DNA from: Rhodanobacteraceae bacterium
GTDB lineage: Bacteria > Pseudomonadota > Gammaproteobacteria > Xanthomonadales > SZUA-5
Length of the DNA: 64,000 bases
Assembly: GCA_024234055.1 (NCBI GenBank)
Contig: JACKOW010000010.1
Span: 1 to 64,000 of the forward strand
Reading direction: 5' to 3'
Shown here: positions 34,100 to 42,240 of the stretch, one piece after another
Layout: each line of letters starts with the position of its first letter
Numbering within the stretch: position 1 is the stretch's first letter
Notes under the pieces: model-generated
The model's database searches: none
Seen by the model: only the letters and a program-made list of their open reading frames with translations
What the model was told of the DNA's origin: nothing
Program-made: the position numbers and the translations under genes

Positions 34100-34365
34100 C
34101 GCTACGGCTTGGCGCGACGGACTCCAGGAGGGCCGCGCGCCTGCGCGGCCGCTCTTGATCTCGTGTTTGCCAAGGCGGCGCCGCGGCGCCCTCCAAGGCG
34201 CGTAGCCCGGCGTGGCTCTCCATGAACCCATGTCGCAAGTTGTTGATGCGTCATTGCGAGGAGCGCAGCGACGAAGCAATCCAGGGTAGCGCCGCACATC
34301 CCTGGATTGCTTCCCCCGGATCAAGTCCGGGGTCGCAATGACGCCGGGGGTTCATGGCCCGTGGG
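34100..34365. repeat. Repeat mosaic after the NlpC/P60 gene
   Basis: It contains the GATCAAGAGCGGCCGCG module inverted (34126–34160), a GGCGGCGCCGCGGCGCCCTC palindrome, and the 95-bp CAATCCAG/CTGGATTG unit (34249–34343), bracketed by CCATGAAC (34220s) and GTTCATGG (34352–34359). The module order mirrors the block at 29600–29830 with one module flipped. Confidence 0.85.
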
Positions 34366-34419
34366 CAGTGTCAGGCCGACACAGCTGGCTCGCAATGACG
34401 ATCTTTTTTCGACATCTCG

Positions 34420-34555
34420 AAGATCCAAACGCTCTTCTTCGCGTTCTCTCTGCTTTTCCTTTGCCTTCTCTGCGTCCAGCTTCTGGCCGCGAGTTGCGTC
34501 AGGACAGGATCGTCGCGTCGCCGATCGCGCCACCAGGGCGCTCCTACAGGCTGCC
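34420..34555. repeat. TTCTCTGCG-type stretch and REP half
   Basis: TTCGCGTTCTCTCTGC and CCTTCTCTGCGTCCAGC belong to the 9-bp-period (C)TCTSCGTT module seen at 26320, 42145, 44608, 49235, 51943 and 52170. GATCGCGCCACCAGGGCGCT then CCTAC (34525–34550) is a REP half of the GTAGGAGCG family. Nothing coding is seen between 34089 and 34560. Confidence 0.65.
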
Positions 34556-34560
34556 AGCCC

Positions 34561-36216
34561 TCAACCCGCCGCCTCGGCCATCTGCCTGAGCTTCTCGCGC
34601 ACCCGCGGAGCAAGGCGCTCGTAGTGGGTACCGAGCAGCAGGCGCAGCTCGTTTTCCTCGACCAGACCGATGGACTGCCGGAACTGGCACTTGGCCTCGG
34701 TGATGCGCTGCTGCATGGCCATGATCTTGTCTTCGGTATCCAGCCGCAGAGCCGTGGCGTGCGGGTGCTCCCGGCGATAGCGCTCGATGCGTTCGCGATG
34801 GCGCGAATGCAGCATGGCCGGTGTGATCTCGGCCGCCAGCGCGCTCAGATCAACCTTGCCACGGTAGCCGAAAGGACTGCCGCTGCCGGCGTTGTTGGTG
34901 ATCAGGAAGCCGCCATCGTCGAAGGCCGTTTCCAGTTCCACTACCGCGGGCCGCTGCCATTTGCCCCGGAGTTTCAGCCAGGCCCAGGCCAGCCAGCCCG
35001 GCCATTTGGGTTCGATACGGTAGCTGGCGGCGCAGGTAACGCTATCGGCAGCGGCGTAGATGCGCACCAGCGTCGGGCCGGCGAGCTGCTCGGCCAGATG
35101 CTCGGGCTCGTAGTCTCCGATCACCCGAAAGCCCTGGGCTCCCAGTATCCGGGTCACCGATTCGGCGTGCTCGCGCATGAAACGCGGATAGCGCTCGATG
35201 GACGTGGTGACATAACAGGGCTCGGCCTCGTGGGCCAGGGCGTGGATCTTGTAGGCCACGTCGATGGCGAGCACATCGTCCGGATCCCCGGAGACAAACT
35301 GGGACATCGACTGATCCAGGCTGAGACCACCGCGCACGCCGGCGGCGGCGCTGCGGATCATCGACGCCGCCATGTCGTGGCCCAGGGTCGCCTTTTCCCG
35401 CGCGCTGACCTCAAGCAGGCCCTGCTCCAGCAGTCTTGCCATCTGTTCGCGTTCACCGCGACCGCCGTCGAGCGAGCAGGCGCGCATGTCTTCGATGATG
35501 GCGCGCTCGGGATCATCGGTGGGCGTGACCGCCAGCACCGCGTCGAAGGCAGCCAGCGCGGCATCATGGGCACCGAGATAGTGCAGCACGTTGGCCAGTT
35601 GCAGGCGCACCTGCGGGTTGTTCTTCAGCACCAGCGCCTGTTCGAGATCAACCCGGGTCTGCTCCAGGCCCTGACGCGACCAGCGCTGCCCGGAGACCGT
35701 GCGGATCACATCAGGTCCATCCGGCACTTCGTCGCCAAAGCCGAGCATGGCGCCCAGCCGATGCAGTCGGGCGCGTTCGACGTAGGCCTCGGACAGCCGC
35801 GGATCCAGCTCCAGCGCGCGATCCAGCGCCGCCGCCGCAGCTTCGCGCTGCTCGCCGCCGTTCAGTAGCCGCGCCAGCATCAGCTGCGCACGTGCCAGTT
35901 TCGGATCGAGCTCGATGGCCTTGCGCACATCGGTTTCCGGGTCGTTGCTGCCTTCGCCCTCCAGCGCCAGTTCCGCGCGCAGCAGCCAGGCCTGGGCGTA
36001 GTCGGGTTTCAGGGCCAGCACCCGTTGGATCTCCAGCAGCGTCTCGGCCGGGCGTCCGAGCGCCCGCAGGGTGCGCGCACGATGCCAGTGCAGGGGCGCC
36101 TGCTCGGGATATTCCTGAATCAGCGCGTCGATCAGTTCCAGCGCTCGATCGATATCGCCGCTGCGCAATTCCAGCGCAAACCGCTCCAGTCGTTCGCGCG
36201 CCGTTGTCTGCGCCAT
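34561..36216 (-). CDS. TPR repeat protein
   Basis: A 551-residue, probably cytoplasmic protein without signal peptide. Residues 1–140 contain about four TPRs (RALELIDALIQEYPEQAPLH, ALGRPAETLLEIQRVLALKP, AIELDPKLARAQLMLARLL, ALDRALELDPRLSEAYVERA); another lies near 195–235. The C-terminal half (about 290–500) is a distinct conserved domain including DVAYKIHALAHEAEPCYVT and FDDGGFLITNNAGSGSPFGY; I do not recognise it. GGGAG is 6 nt before the ATG. It is divergent from the acyl-CoA dehydrogenase gene. The TPR part suggests protein binding. Confidence 0.8.
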   Translation of the reverse strand: MAQTTARERLERFALELRSGDIDRALELIDALIQEYPEQAPLHWHRARTLRALGRPAETLLEIQRVLALKPDYAQAWLLRAELALEGEGSNDPETDVRKAIELDPKLARAQLMLARLLNGGEQREAAAAALDRALELDPRLSEAYVERARLHRLGAMLGFGDEVPDGPDVIRTVSGQRWSRQGLEQTRVDLEQALVLKNNPQVRLQLANVLHYLGAHDAALAAFDAVLAVTPTDDPERAIIEDMRACSLDGGRGEREQMARLLEQGLLEVSAREKATLGHDMAASMIRSAAAGVRGGLSLDQSMSQFVSGDPDDVLAIDVAYKIHALAHEAEPCYVTTSIERYPRFMREHAESVTRILGAQGFRVIGDYEPEHLAEQLAGPTLVRIYAAADSVTCAASYRIEPKWPGWLAWAWLKLRGKWQRPAVVELETAFDDGGFLITNNAGSGSPFGYRGKVDLSALAAEITPAMLHSRHRERIERYRREHPHATALRLDTEDKIMAMQQRITEAKCQFRQSIGLVEENELRLLLGTHYERLAPRVREKLRQMAEAAG

Positions 36217-36386
36217 GTGCCGCTCCCATGCGATTGCCGACCAAGAATAGCCGCTTGTGTCGGGCAGCGATCGCCGCCCGGACGTAGTGATTGGCTGAAC
36301 GCTGCAAAATTCCGGACGCCTTGTCCTCGCAAGCTCGGGCTCTGAGCGCTTAGGCTCACGGCTTGCGCTTGATCGAGGAGGCTCGC

Positions 36387-37592
36387 ATGTTCGATTTGTC
36401 CGCCCGCGCCAGGGAAATCCACGAACGTCTGCTGGGCTTCATGCGCGAGATAGTGGAACCGGGAGAGCGCGAATACCTGGCCGCCATCGCCCAGCCAGGG
36501 CAGCGCTGGGAGATTCCCCCGGCCATGGAGGAGATGAAGCGCAAGGCCAGGGCCGCCGGACTGTGGAATCTGTTCCTGCCCGACAGCCGCCACGGCGCCG
36601 GCTTGAGCAATCTCGATTACGCCCGCATGGCCGAGATCATGGGCCGTTCGCTGATTGCTCCGGAGGTCTTCAACTGCTCGGCACCCGATACCGGCAACAT
36701 GGAAGTACTGCATCTGTACGGCAACGAATTCCAGAAGCGGCAATGGCTGGAACCGCTGCTGGCCGGCGAGATCCGCTCCGGCTTCGCCATGACCGAACCC
36801 GATGTCGCTTCGTCGGACGCCACCAACATCCGCTGCCGCATCCTCCGCGACGGCGATCACTACCGCATCAGCGGGCGCAAATGGTGGACCACCGGCGCCA
36901 TGGATCCGCGCTGCAAGTTCTTCATTGTCATGGGCCAAACCGATCCCGAGGCCAAGCCGCACGCGCGCCACTCGATGGTGATCGTGCCGCGGGATGCCGC
37001 CGGCGTGCGCATCGTTCGGTCGCTGCAGCTGTTCGGTTTCGACGACGCCCCCAATGGTCATGCCGAAGTCGCCTTCGAGGACGCGCGGGTGCCGCTCGGC
37101 CATCTGATCTACGGCGAGGGCAAGGGCTTCGAGATCGCCCAGGGTCGTTTGGGACCGGGACGCGTGCACCATTGCATGCGCCTGATCGGCCTGGCCGAAC
37201 GCGCCCTGGAGGCCATGGTCGATCGCGCCAAGTCGCGCATCGTTTTCGGCCAGCCCATCGCTCGCCACGGCATGGCCCAGGAGGCCATCGCCCTCAGCCG
37301 CTGCGAGATCGAGCAAGCCCGGCTGCTGACGCTGTCCACCGCGCAGGCCCTCGACAAGCAAGGCACCCGCGGCGCCCGCGACCGGGTGGCCATGATCAAG
37401 ATCGTGGTACCGCGCATGGCCTGTCAGGTCATCGACCGGGCCATCCAGATCCACGGCGGTGCCGGTCTGTGCGAGGACAGCTTCCTCGGCCACGCCTACG
37501 CCGGCGCCCGCTCCCTGCGCATCGCCGACGGCCCCGACGAAGTGCACCTCATGACCCTGGCCCGGATGGAGTGCAGCCGGGGGGAGGGTTGA
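36387..37592 (+). CDS. Acyl-CoA dehydrogenase (ACAD10/11-like)
   Basis: A 401-residue flavoprotein that oxidises acyl-CoA thioesters in beta-oxidation. It has the N-terminal helical domain, the middle beta domain with FAMTEPDVASSDATNIRC and the FAD/substrate loop RKWWTTGAMDPRCKFFIVMG, and the C-terminal helical domain ending RSLRIADGPDEVHL, the version found in the ACAD10/11 group where an acidic residue acts as catalytic base. The AGGAG 6 nt before ATG 36387 fixes the start. There is no electron-transfer flavoprotein or thiolase gene nearby, so the chain-length class cannot be told. Confidence 0.9.
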   Translation: MFDLSARAREIHERLLGFMREIVEPGEREYLAAIAQPGQRWEIPPAMEEMKRKARAAGLWNLFLPDSRHGAGLSNLDYARMAEIMGRSLIAPEVFNCSAPDTGNMEVLHLYGNEFQKRQWLEPLLAGEIRSGFAMTEPDVASSDATNIRCRILRDGDHYRISGRKWWTTGAMDPRCKFFIVMGQTDPEAKPHARHSMVIVPRDAAGVRIVRSLQLFGFDDAPNGHAEVAFEDARVPLGHLIYGEGKGFEIAQGRLGPGRVHHCMRLIGLAERALEAMVDRAKSRIVFGQPIARHGMAQEAIALSRCEIEQARLLTLSTAQALDKQGTRGARDRVAMIKIVVPRMACQVIDRAIQIHGGAGLCEDSFLGHAYAGARSLRIADGPDEVHLMTLARMECSRGEG

Positions 37593-37594
37593 GA

Positions 37595-37781
37595 GCTGGT
37601 TGTCGGTTGGTGGTTGGTGGTTTCCTGTGAGAGTCCCGGTCGCCCCTGTCGGTGCGCTGGTTCGCACACCAAATACTGGAGGGCACGAGGGCGAGAGGGC
37701 ACGAGGGCACGCAAGATCGAAAGCTCGCGGCTAGGCTGCCTTTGCGTGCCCTCGCGCCCTCGTGCCCTCTCGCCCTCGCCC
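37595..37781. repeat. Composite element with inverted GAGGGCAC arms between convergent genes
   Basis: A GGTTGTCGGTTGG stretch (37600–37620) is followed by a left arm of GAGGGCAC-type octamers (37680–37711) and a right arm of the inverse, GTGCCCTC-type octamers (37747–37781). The arms could form a stem of about 30 bp around a 36-bp loop. The right arm ends next to the stop codon of the propeller lipoprotein gene, so it may act as a terminator for both genes. Confidence 0.85.
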
Positions 37782-40700
37782 CTACTGACACACGCTCTGC
37801 GTCGGCCCGGCATAGACCAGGCGTTCGATGCTCTTCTGCTGGTTGATGCCGTCCAGGGTGTAGTTGAAGGTGGCGTGCGCACCGTCGACGAAGCGCAGCG
37901 TGGCGCTGCCGACCTCCGGCACCGGGAAGCTGGTGGCGGCAGTGCCGTTGATCTGCAGGAAGGGCGTTCCCGAGCTCGGGCGGTTCAAGGCGCCGCTGAA
38001 GCTGCCGTCGGCCTGCTTCTGCAGCACCGCGGTCAACCACATCGGCTGGCGGTCGGTGGCGTAGGTGTACCAGGCGACGAAGATCAGATTCCCGGCCTCG
38101 GTCAGATGCATGCCCCAGCCTGATTCGCTGGCGTTCCACCAGAGATCGGTGCGATTGCCAGCGTCGGCGCGACTGCCCTCGACAAACTGGCAGGCCGGGA
38201 TGGGCCCCGGCGCCACGCGCCCGACGGTCTTGCTCTGGCTGACGCCGTCGACGGTGTAGTCGAAGCGCAGGCGATCATCGGCCTGCGGCGTGAAACGGGC
38301 GGTGCCCACCAGCGTGCCCGGGTCGTTGGCGGGTACGCCGCTGATCTGCGCAAAGGGTGTGCCGGTGAAGCGGTAGACCTCGCCGGTATAGCTGCCATCG
38401 CCCTGAAGCGCGGCGCCGGAGATCAGCATCCACGCCGGCCGCCCGTTGCCGTCGTAGGTGTACCAGGCCGGCGCCAATACCGTGCCCTGGTGGGCCATGC
38501 TCAGGCCCCAGCCGTCTTCACCGGCCGCGGTCCACAGGCCGGTGAGATTGGGCTGTCCCAGCGCCCGCGGCAGCGGCCACACCCAGGCCCCGCGCGAGCG
38601 CGTGAACACTGCCAGCGTGGTGAAGCCGCGATCGATGGCCATGTCCCAGACAATCGCCCGCGGCAGCCCGCGGAACAATCGCCAGATCGGTTGCGGCGCT
38701 TCCACGTTGTCGGTGTAGTACAAACCCCAGTCGCTACCGGCAAAGACCTGGGTCGGAATCCACGGGTTGACCATCACCGTGTTCACCGGCACGTCCGGCA
38801 GATTGCCGCTGACATCGCGCCAGCTGAAGCTGCTGCAATCGGCGTTGCAGCGCACCTGGTAGACATGCCCGGGCGTAGCCGGGGTATTGGCCCCGAAGCC
38901 GGCCACGGCGGCATAGCCGATGGTGGGCGTCTGCGGATCGGTGGCCACACCGAGGATTGGCCGGTTCGGCAACACCGCGTTGCCGCCGGTGACATCGCGC
39001 CAGCTGGCGAAGCCGGTGCCGAGGCCGAATCCGAACCAGACATTGCCATCCAGGGTGCCGACCATGGCCACGCGCCGGGTGGGTACGGAAAAGCGGATGG
39101 ACTGGATCACCGAGCGATTGTCGCTGCCGACGATGAGATTGTTCTTGGTCAGATCCGGGCTGATTGGCACCCAGCGCGCGCTGGCGGTGGCGCCGCTGGC
39201 GCCGTTGGTGCTTTCCCAGACCCGATAGGTGCCGGCAATCAGATGATTGCAGCCCTGAAAGTTGTCGCAGCCGCTGTCGACGACGTTGACATCGCCGTAC
39301 TTGTAGAGATCGAAGGGCATCAGGAAGCTCTTGCGATCGCCGCCCTCCTCGCCCGGCGACCAGGGCCCGTTGGCGTTCTGTTCCGGGGCATTGGCGCCAT
39401 TGGTGCTGGCGACGATGTTGCCGCGCTGGCTGGACATGTAGACGCGCTGGCCAAACACCGGCTCGATCCGGGTGGTGATGCCATCGCCGCCATAGGCGTG
39501 CTGCCAGATGTCGGGGCCGGCCTGGCTACCGAACTGGATCAGCGCCGAGGTGCCGTTGTCCTGGGCACCGCCGATGACCACCCGCGGATTGGCGGTATCG
39601 AAGTTGGCGATCAGGTCGCCGGAATAGAACTCGATGGTGTTCAGGCTGTTGTTGAGATGAACGAAGTTCGGTGTCGGCAGGGTGGCATTGGCGCTGTAGT
39701 AGACGCCGCCATCGTTGCCGATCAGCAGACGATCGGGGTCGCCACCGACGAAGGCCCGGGCGTGCTGGTCGATGTGCACGACCGACTCGTTGTTGTTGCA
39801 CAGCAGATTGATGAAACTGGCGGCGCCATCGATGGATCGGTAGGTCCACCAGGCGCTCAACACCACATCGTCGATATTGGCCGGAGACACGCTGATGCCG
39901 GCGTTGTACCAGTTCTGGGTGCCCGGCGGGCAGCCCTGAAAATTGGCCGGCACCGCGCGCGGCTGCCAGCTGCTGCCGGCGTCGATGCTGCGCCAGAGAC
40001 CGACAATGGCGAAACCCTGCGAGGCAATGGCCTCGGCGTAAAGCACGTTCGGGCTGCCCGGCGCTGCCGCCAGTTCGATACGGCCGATGGCGCCAAAGCC
40101 GACGCCATTGCCGAGCCCGGCCGGCCAACCGTTGTCGGCCCTCGAAATCAGTTCCCAGCCCACCGGACAACCGGCCGCGGGCATCGGCGCCCGGTAGATG
40201 CCGTTGGCGCCATTCATGTCCAGGTCCGGCTGCACCGGCGTGGCCGTGCCGCGCGTGCCCACCGCGGTGATCAGCGTGGTGTTGCCGCCGAAACCCAGTG
40301 CCAGCAGAGCAGTGATGTCCTGTCGGTGCGGATTGGCGCTGTTCGGGCCATAGGGATTGGTCAGACAGGGCCCGGTCCAGGATTCGCCGGCGTCATAGGA
40401 GAGATACAGACCGGTCTTGGTACCGACGATCAGTCGACTGGACTGGTTCGGATCAACCACGACCTTGCCCACCGCCTGATATTGCGGAAAGGCCGATAGA
40501 CTGGGTGGGTAATTGGGCACGAACTGTTCGCGCCCCAGCACCCGCCAGCTGTTGCCACCGTCGCTGCTCTTCAGGACACCGGCTGAGCCGAAGGACCAGG
40601 AGCCAAAACGCAGATCGCCGGTGCCGGCGTAGATCACATCCGGGTTGTTGGGGTCGATCTCCAGATCGCCGATGGCGATCGACTGGATCTCGGGCGAGTC

Positions 40701-41177
40701 GGTGACCGGCTCGAAGGTGGTCGCCGCGCTGCAGCAGTTGTCGCTGCGCCAGACACCACCACCATCACTGGCAATGAAGGCGCGATAGGAATTCGGATCA
40801 CCGGCGATCAGCGGCTGCGCCGAGACCACGATGTCGTTGACCCGACCGGAGTTGTTGTCCAGGCCGTTCTGGATGGGCCGCGGCCCCAACGGCGTGAACG
40901 CGTCCGGATTCAGAGAAGTGCCGGCCTTCAGGTGAGAGAACTGTCCCGAAGGCAGATCAGACGCCACCTTGGCATCGCTGACACGCGCCGCTTCCAGCCA
41001 GCGCGGATCGAAGCGCCCGGTGGGATAGCTGTAGACCGTGGCCATGAACTCGCCGATGGGCACCGCGTCCGGATCCTTGATCGGCGCCGGCGCCGGGCTG
41101 TCATCGAGCCTGGGCGCACTCGCACAGCCGCCCAGCAGGAGCAAGGTCAGCAGAGGGAGCAAACAACGACCGGACAT
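37782..41177 (-). CDS. Large Asp-box beta-propeller lipoprotein with C-terminal tandem repeats
   Basis: About 1131 residues. The signal (MSGRCLLPLLTLLLLGGCAS) has a lipobox LLGGC, so it is probably an outer-membrane lipoprotein. Residues 90–850 contain sortilin/BNR-type Asp boxes (SSDGGNSW, SYDAGESW, SIDAGSSW), indicating one or two beta-propellers. After about residue 880 come two copies of a ~125-residue module (TGLWTAAGEDGWGLSMAHQG; TDLWWNASESGWGMHLTEAG), each with WYTYD-type strands and a DYTVDGVSQSK / NYTLDGINQQK end. Propellers of this kind bind or cut glycans or proteins; no catalytic residues are obvious. ATG 41177 is chosen as it opens the lipoprotein signal. Confidence 0.82.
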   Translation of the reverse strand: MSGRCLLPLLTLLLLGGCASAPRLDDSPAPAPIKDPDAVPIGEFMATVYSYPTGRFDPRWLEAARVSDAKVASDLPSGQFSHLKAGTSLNPDAFTPLGPRPIQNGLDNNSGRVNDIVVSAQPLIAGDPNSYRAFIASDGGGVWRSDNCCSAATTFEPVTDSPEIQSIAIGDLEIDPNNPDVIYAGTGDLRFGSWSFGSAGVLKSSDGGNSWRVLGREQFVPNYPPSLSAFPQYQAVGKVVVDPNQSSRLIVGTKTGLYLSYDAGESWTGPCLTNPYGPNSANPHRQDITALLALGFGGNTTLITAVGTRGTATPVQPDLDMNGANGIYRAPMPAAGCPVGWELISRADNGWPAGLGNGVGFGAIGRIELAAAPGSPNVLYAEAIASQGFAIVGLWRSIDAGSSWQPRAVPANFQGCPPGTQNWYNAGISVSPANIDDVVLSAWWTYRSIDGAASFINLLCNNNESVVHIDQHARAFVGGDPDRLLIGNDGGVYYSANATLPTPNFVHLNNSLNTIEFYSGDLIANFDTANPRVVIGGAQDNGTSALIQFGSQAGPDIWQHAYGGDGITTRIEPVFGQRVYMSSQRGNIVASTNGANAPEQNANGPWSPGEEGGDRKSFLMPFDLYKYGDVNVVDSGCDNFQGCNHLIAGTYRVWESTNGASGATASARWVPISPDLTKNNLIVGSDNRSVIQSIRFSVPTRRVAMVGTLDGNVWFGFGLGTGFASWRDVTGGNAVLPNRPILGVATDPQTPTIGYAAVAGFGANTPATPGHVYQVRCNADCSSFSWRDVSGNLPDVPVNTVMVNPWIPTQVFAGSDWGLYYTDNVEAPQPIWRLFRGLPRAIVWDMAIDRGFTTLAVFTRSRGAWVWPLPRALGQPNLTGLWTAAGEDGWGLSMAHQGTVLAPAWYTYDGNGRPAWMLISGAALQGDGSYTGEVYRFTGTPFAQISGVPANDPGTLVGTARFTPQADDRLRFDYTVDGVSQSKTVGRVAPGPIPACQFVEGSRADAGNRTDLWWNASESGWGMHLTEAGNLIFVAWYTYATDRQPMWLTAVLQKQADGSFSGALNRPSSGTPFLQINGTAATSFPVPEVGSATLRFVDGAHATFNYTLDGINQQKSIERLVYAGPTQSVCQ

Positions 41178-41245
41178 GCCATCACCTTGTGAACTCGGAT
41201 AGCCCGAGTTTCGCATTGGTGGCGGTATGGGAAAAGTGTAGTGCC

Positions 41246-41322
41246 TGTGGGAGCGGCTTCAGCCGCGATGCTTTGCGCCAAGCACCTGCAATCCCGGATC
41301 GCGGACGAAGTCCGCTCCCACA
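41246..41322. repeat. REP-like palindrome, GTGGGAGCGGCTTCAGCC family
   Basis: TGTGGGAGCGGCTTCAGCCG at the left and GCGGACGAAGTCCGCTCCCA at the right form a 77-bp imperfect hairpin in the divergent gap between the propeller lipoprotein and the glycosylase gene. Confidence 0.85.
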
Positions 41323-41454
41323 GCGAAACGCGCTGGCGCGCCACCCGATTCGTCGTGCGCCGGAGCCGCGCTACGCTCGACCCCGGCCGATACCGTGTCT
41401 TCCGCGCACTAGCCAGGCCTGCGACCATGCGCGCTCCTGTTCCTATCGCCTCCC

Positions 41455-41955
41455 ATGATGCACGAGCCCCGCATATCCAGCTTCCCGCCGCTGCTGGGCC
41501 GCCGGCCGCGGCTGCTGATCCTGGGCAGCATGCCCGGGGTGGCTTCGCTTGAGGCACAGCAGTACTACGCCCATCCGCGCAATGCCTTCTGGCCCATCCT
41601 GTGCAGCTGGTGCGGCATCGCCTGCGAGTCAGCGTATGCACAGCGCGTCGAGGCCTTGCTGCAGGCAGGCATCGCGGTCTGGGACGTACTGGCCCACTGC
41701 CAGCGCCCGGGCAGTCTGGATTCGGCCATCGACCTGAAGACCGCGCAGCCCAATGCCATCGCTGAGTTGCTGCAGGCGCAACCGGGCATCACGCGCATCT
41801 GTTTCAACGGTACCGCCGCCGCCGATCTCTATCGCCGCCACCGCTTGCCCGCAGCTCCACTGGAGCTGATCCGCCTGCCGTCGACCAGCCCAGCCCACGC
41901 CGGCATGGCGCTGGCGGAGAAGATGCGGCGCTGGCATCAGGCGCTGGTGGGGTAA
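41455..41955 (+). CDS. Hypoxanthine-DNA glycosylase (UDG superfamily)
   Basis: A 166-residue DNA-repair enzyme. The sequence shows LLILGSMPGVASLEAQQYYA followed by HPRNAFWPIL, the signature of the UDG family 6 (hypoxanthine-DNA glycosylase) in which the G-S-M-P-G motif replaces the uracil glycosylase motif, plus LPSTSPAHAGM as the C-terminal DNA-binding loop. It removes hypoxanthine, formed by adenine deamination. Two ATGs (41455, 41458) are adjacent; no strong Shine–Dalgarno is visible. It is monocistronic, with a repeat element starting right after the stop. Confidence 0.88.
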   Translation: MMHEPRISSFPPLLGRRPRLLILGSMPGVASLEAQQYYAHPRNAFWPILCSWCGIACESAYAQRVEALLQAGIAVWDVLAHCQRPGSLDSAIDLKTAQPNAIAELLQAQPGITRICFNGTAAADLYRRHRLPAAPLELIRLPSTSPAHAGMALAEKMRRWHQALVG

Positions 41956-41960
41956 AGCGG

Positions 41961-42240
41961 GGGCCGGTTGCTGGTTGCTGGTTGCTGGTTGCTGGTTGTC
42001 GGTTGCACGGAAAGTCAGAGGCACGGGCGCTGGTGGGTCCAGACTTGTCTGGACGCTCCTGCGGCATCGTAGCCCTGATCCGCGGCCATGCTACTGGTCC
42101 CAAGGGCACCGTCAATTTGAAAGCGTCCGGACAAGTCCGGACCTACGGACTTCTCCGCGGCCTCCGCGCCTCCGCGTGAGCCCGCTCTTGCCGGCAACCG
42201 AGAACCAGCAACCGACAACCGCGTTAAAGGCAACCAGCAA
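41961..42240. repeat. Composite element with inverted GGTTGCTG arms (copy A)
   Basis: Left arm 41965–41998: GGTTGCTG repeated four to five times then GGTTGTCGGTTG. Interior: GTCCAGACTTGTCTGGACGC (42033–) and its partner GCGTCCGGACAAGTCCGGAC; then CTTCTCCGCG/CTCCGCG repeats (42148–42180) and GCCCGCTCTTGCC. Right arm 42199–42240: CAACC/CCAGCAACC units, the inverse of the left arm. The module order is the same as at 49026–49302. It sits between the glycosylase stop and the stop codon of the RimK-like gene. Confidence 0.88.

Noticed and set aside
38490..40499. 669-residue frame opposite the propeller lipoprotein
   Set aside because: The opposite strand carries a lipobox and several Asp boxes; this frame is a composition-driven shadow.
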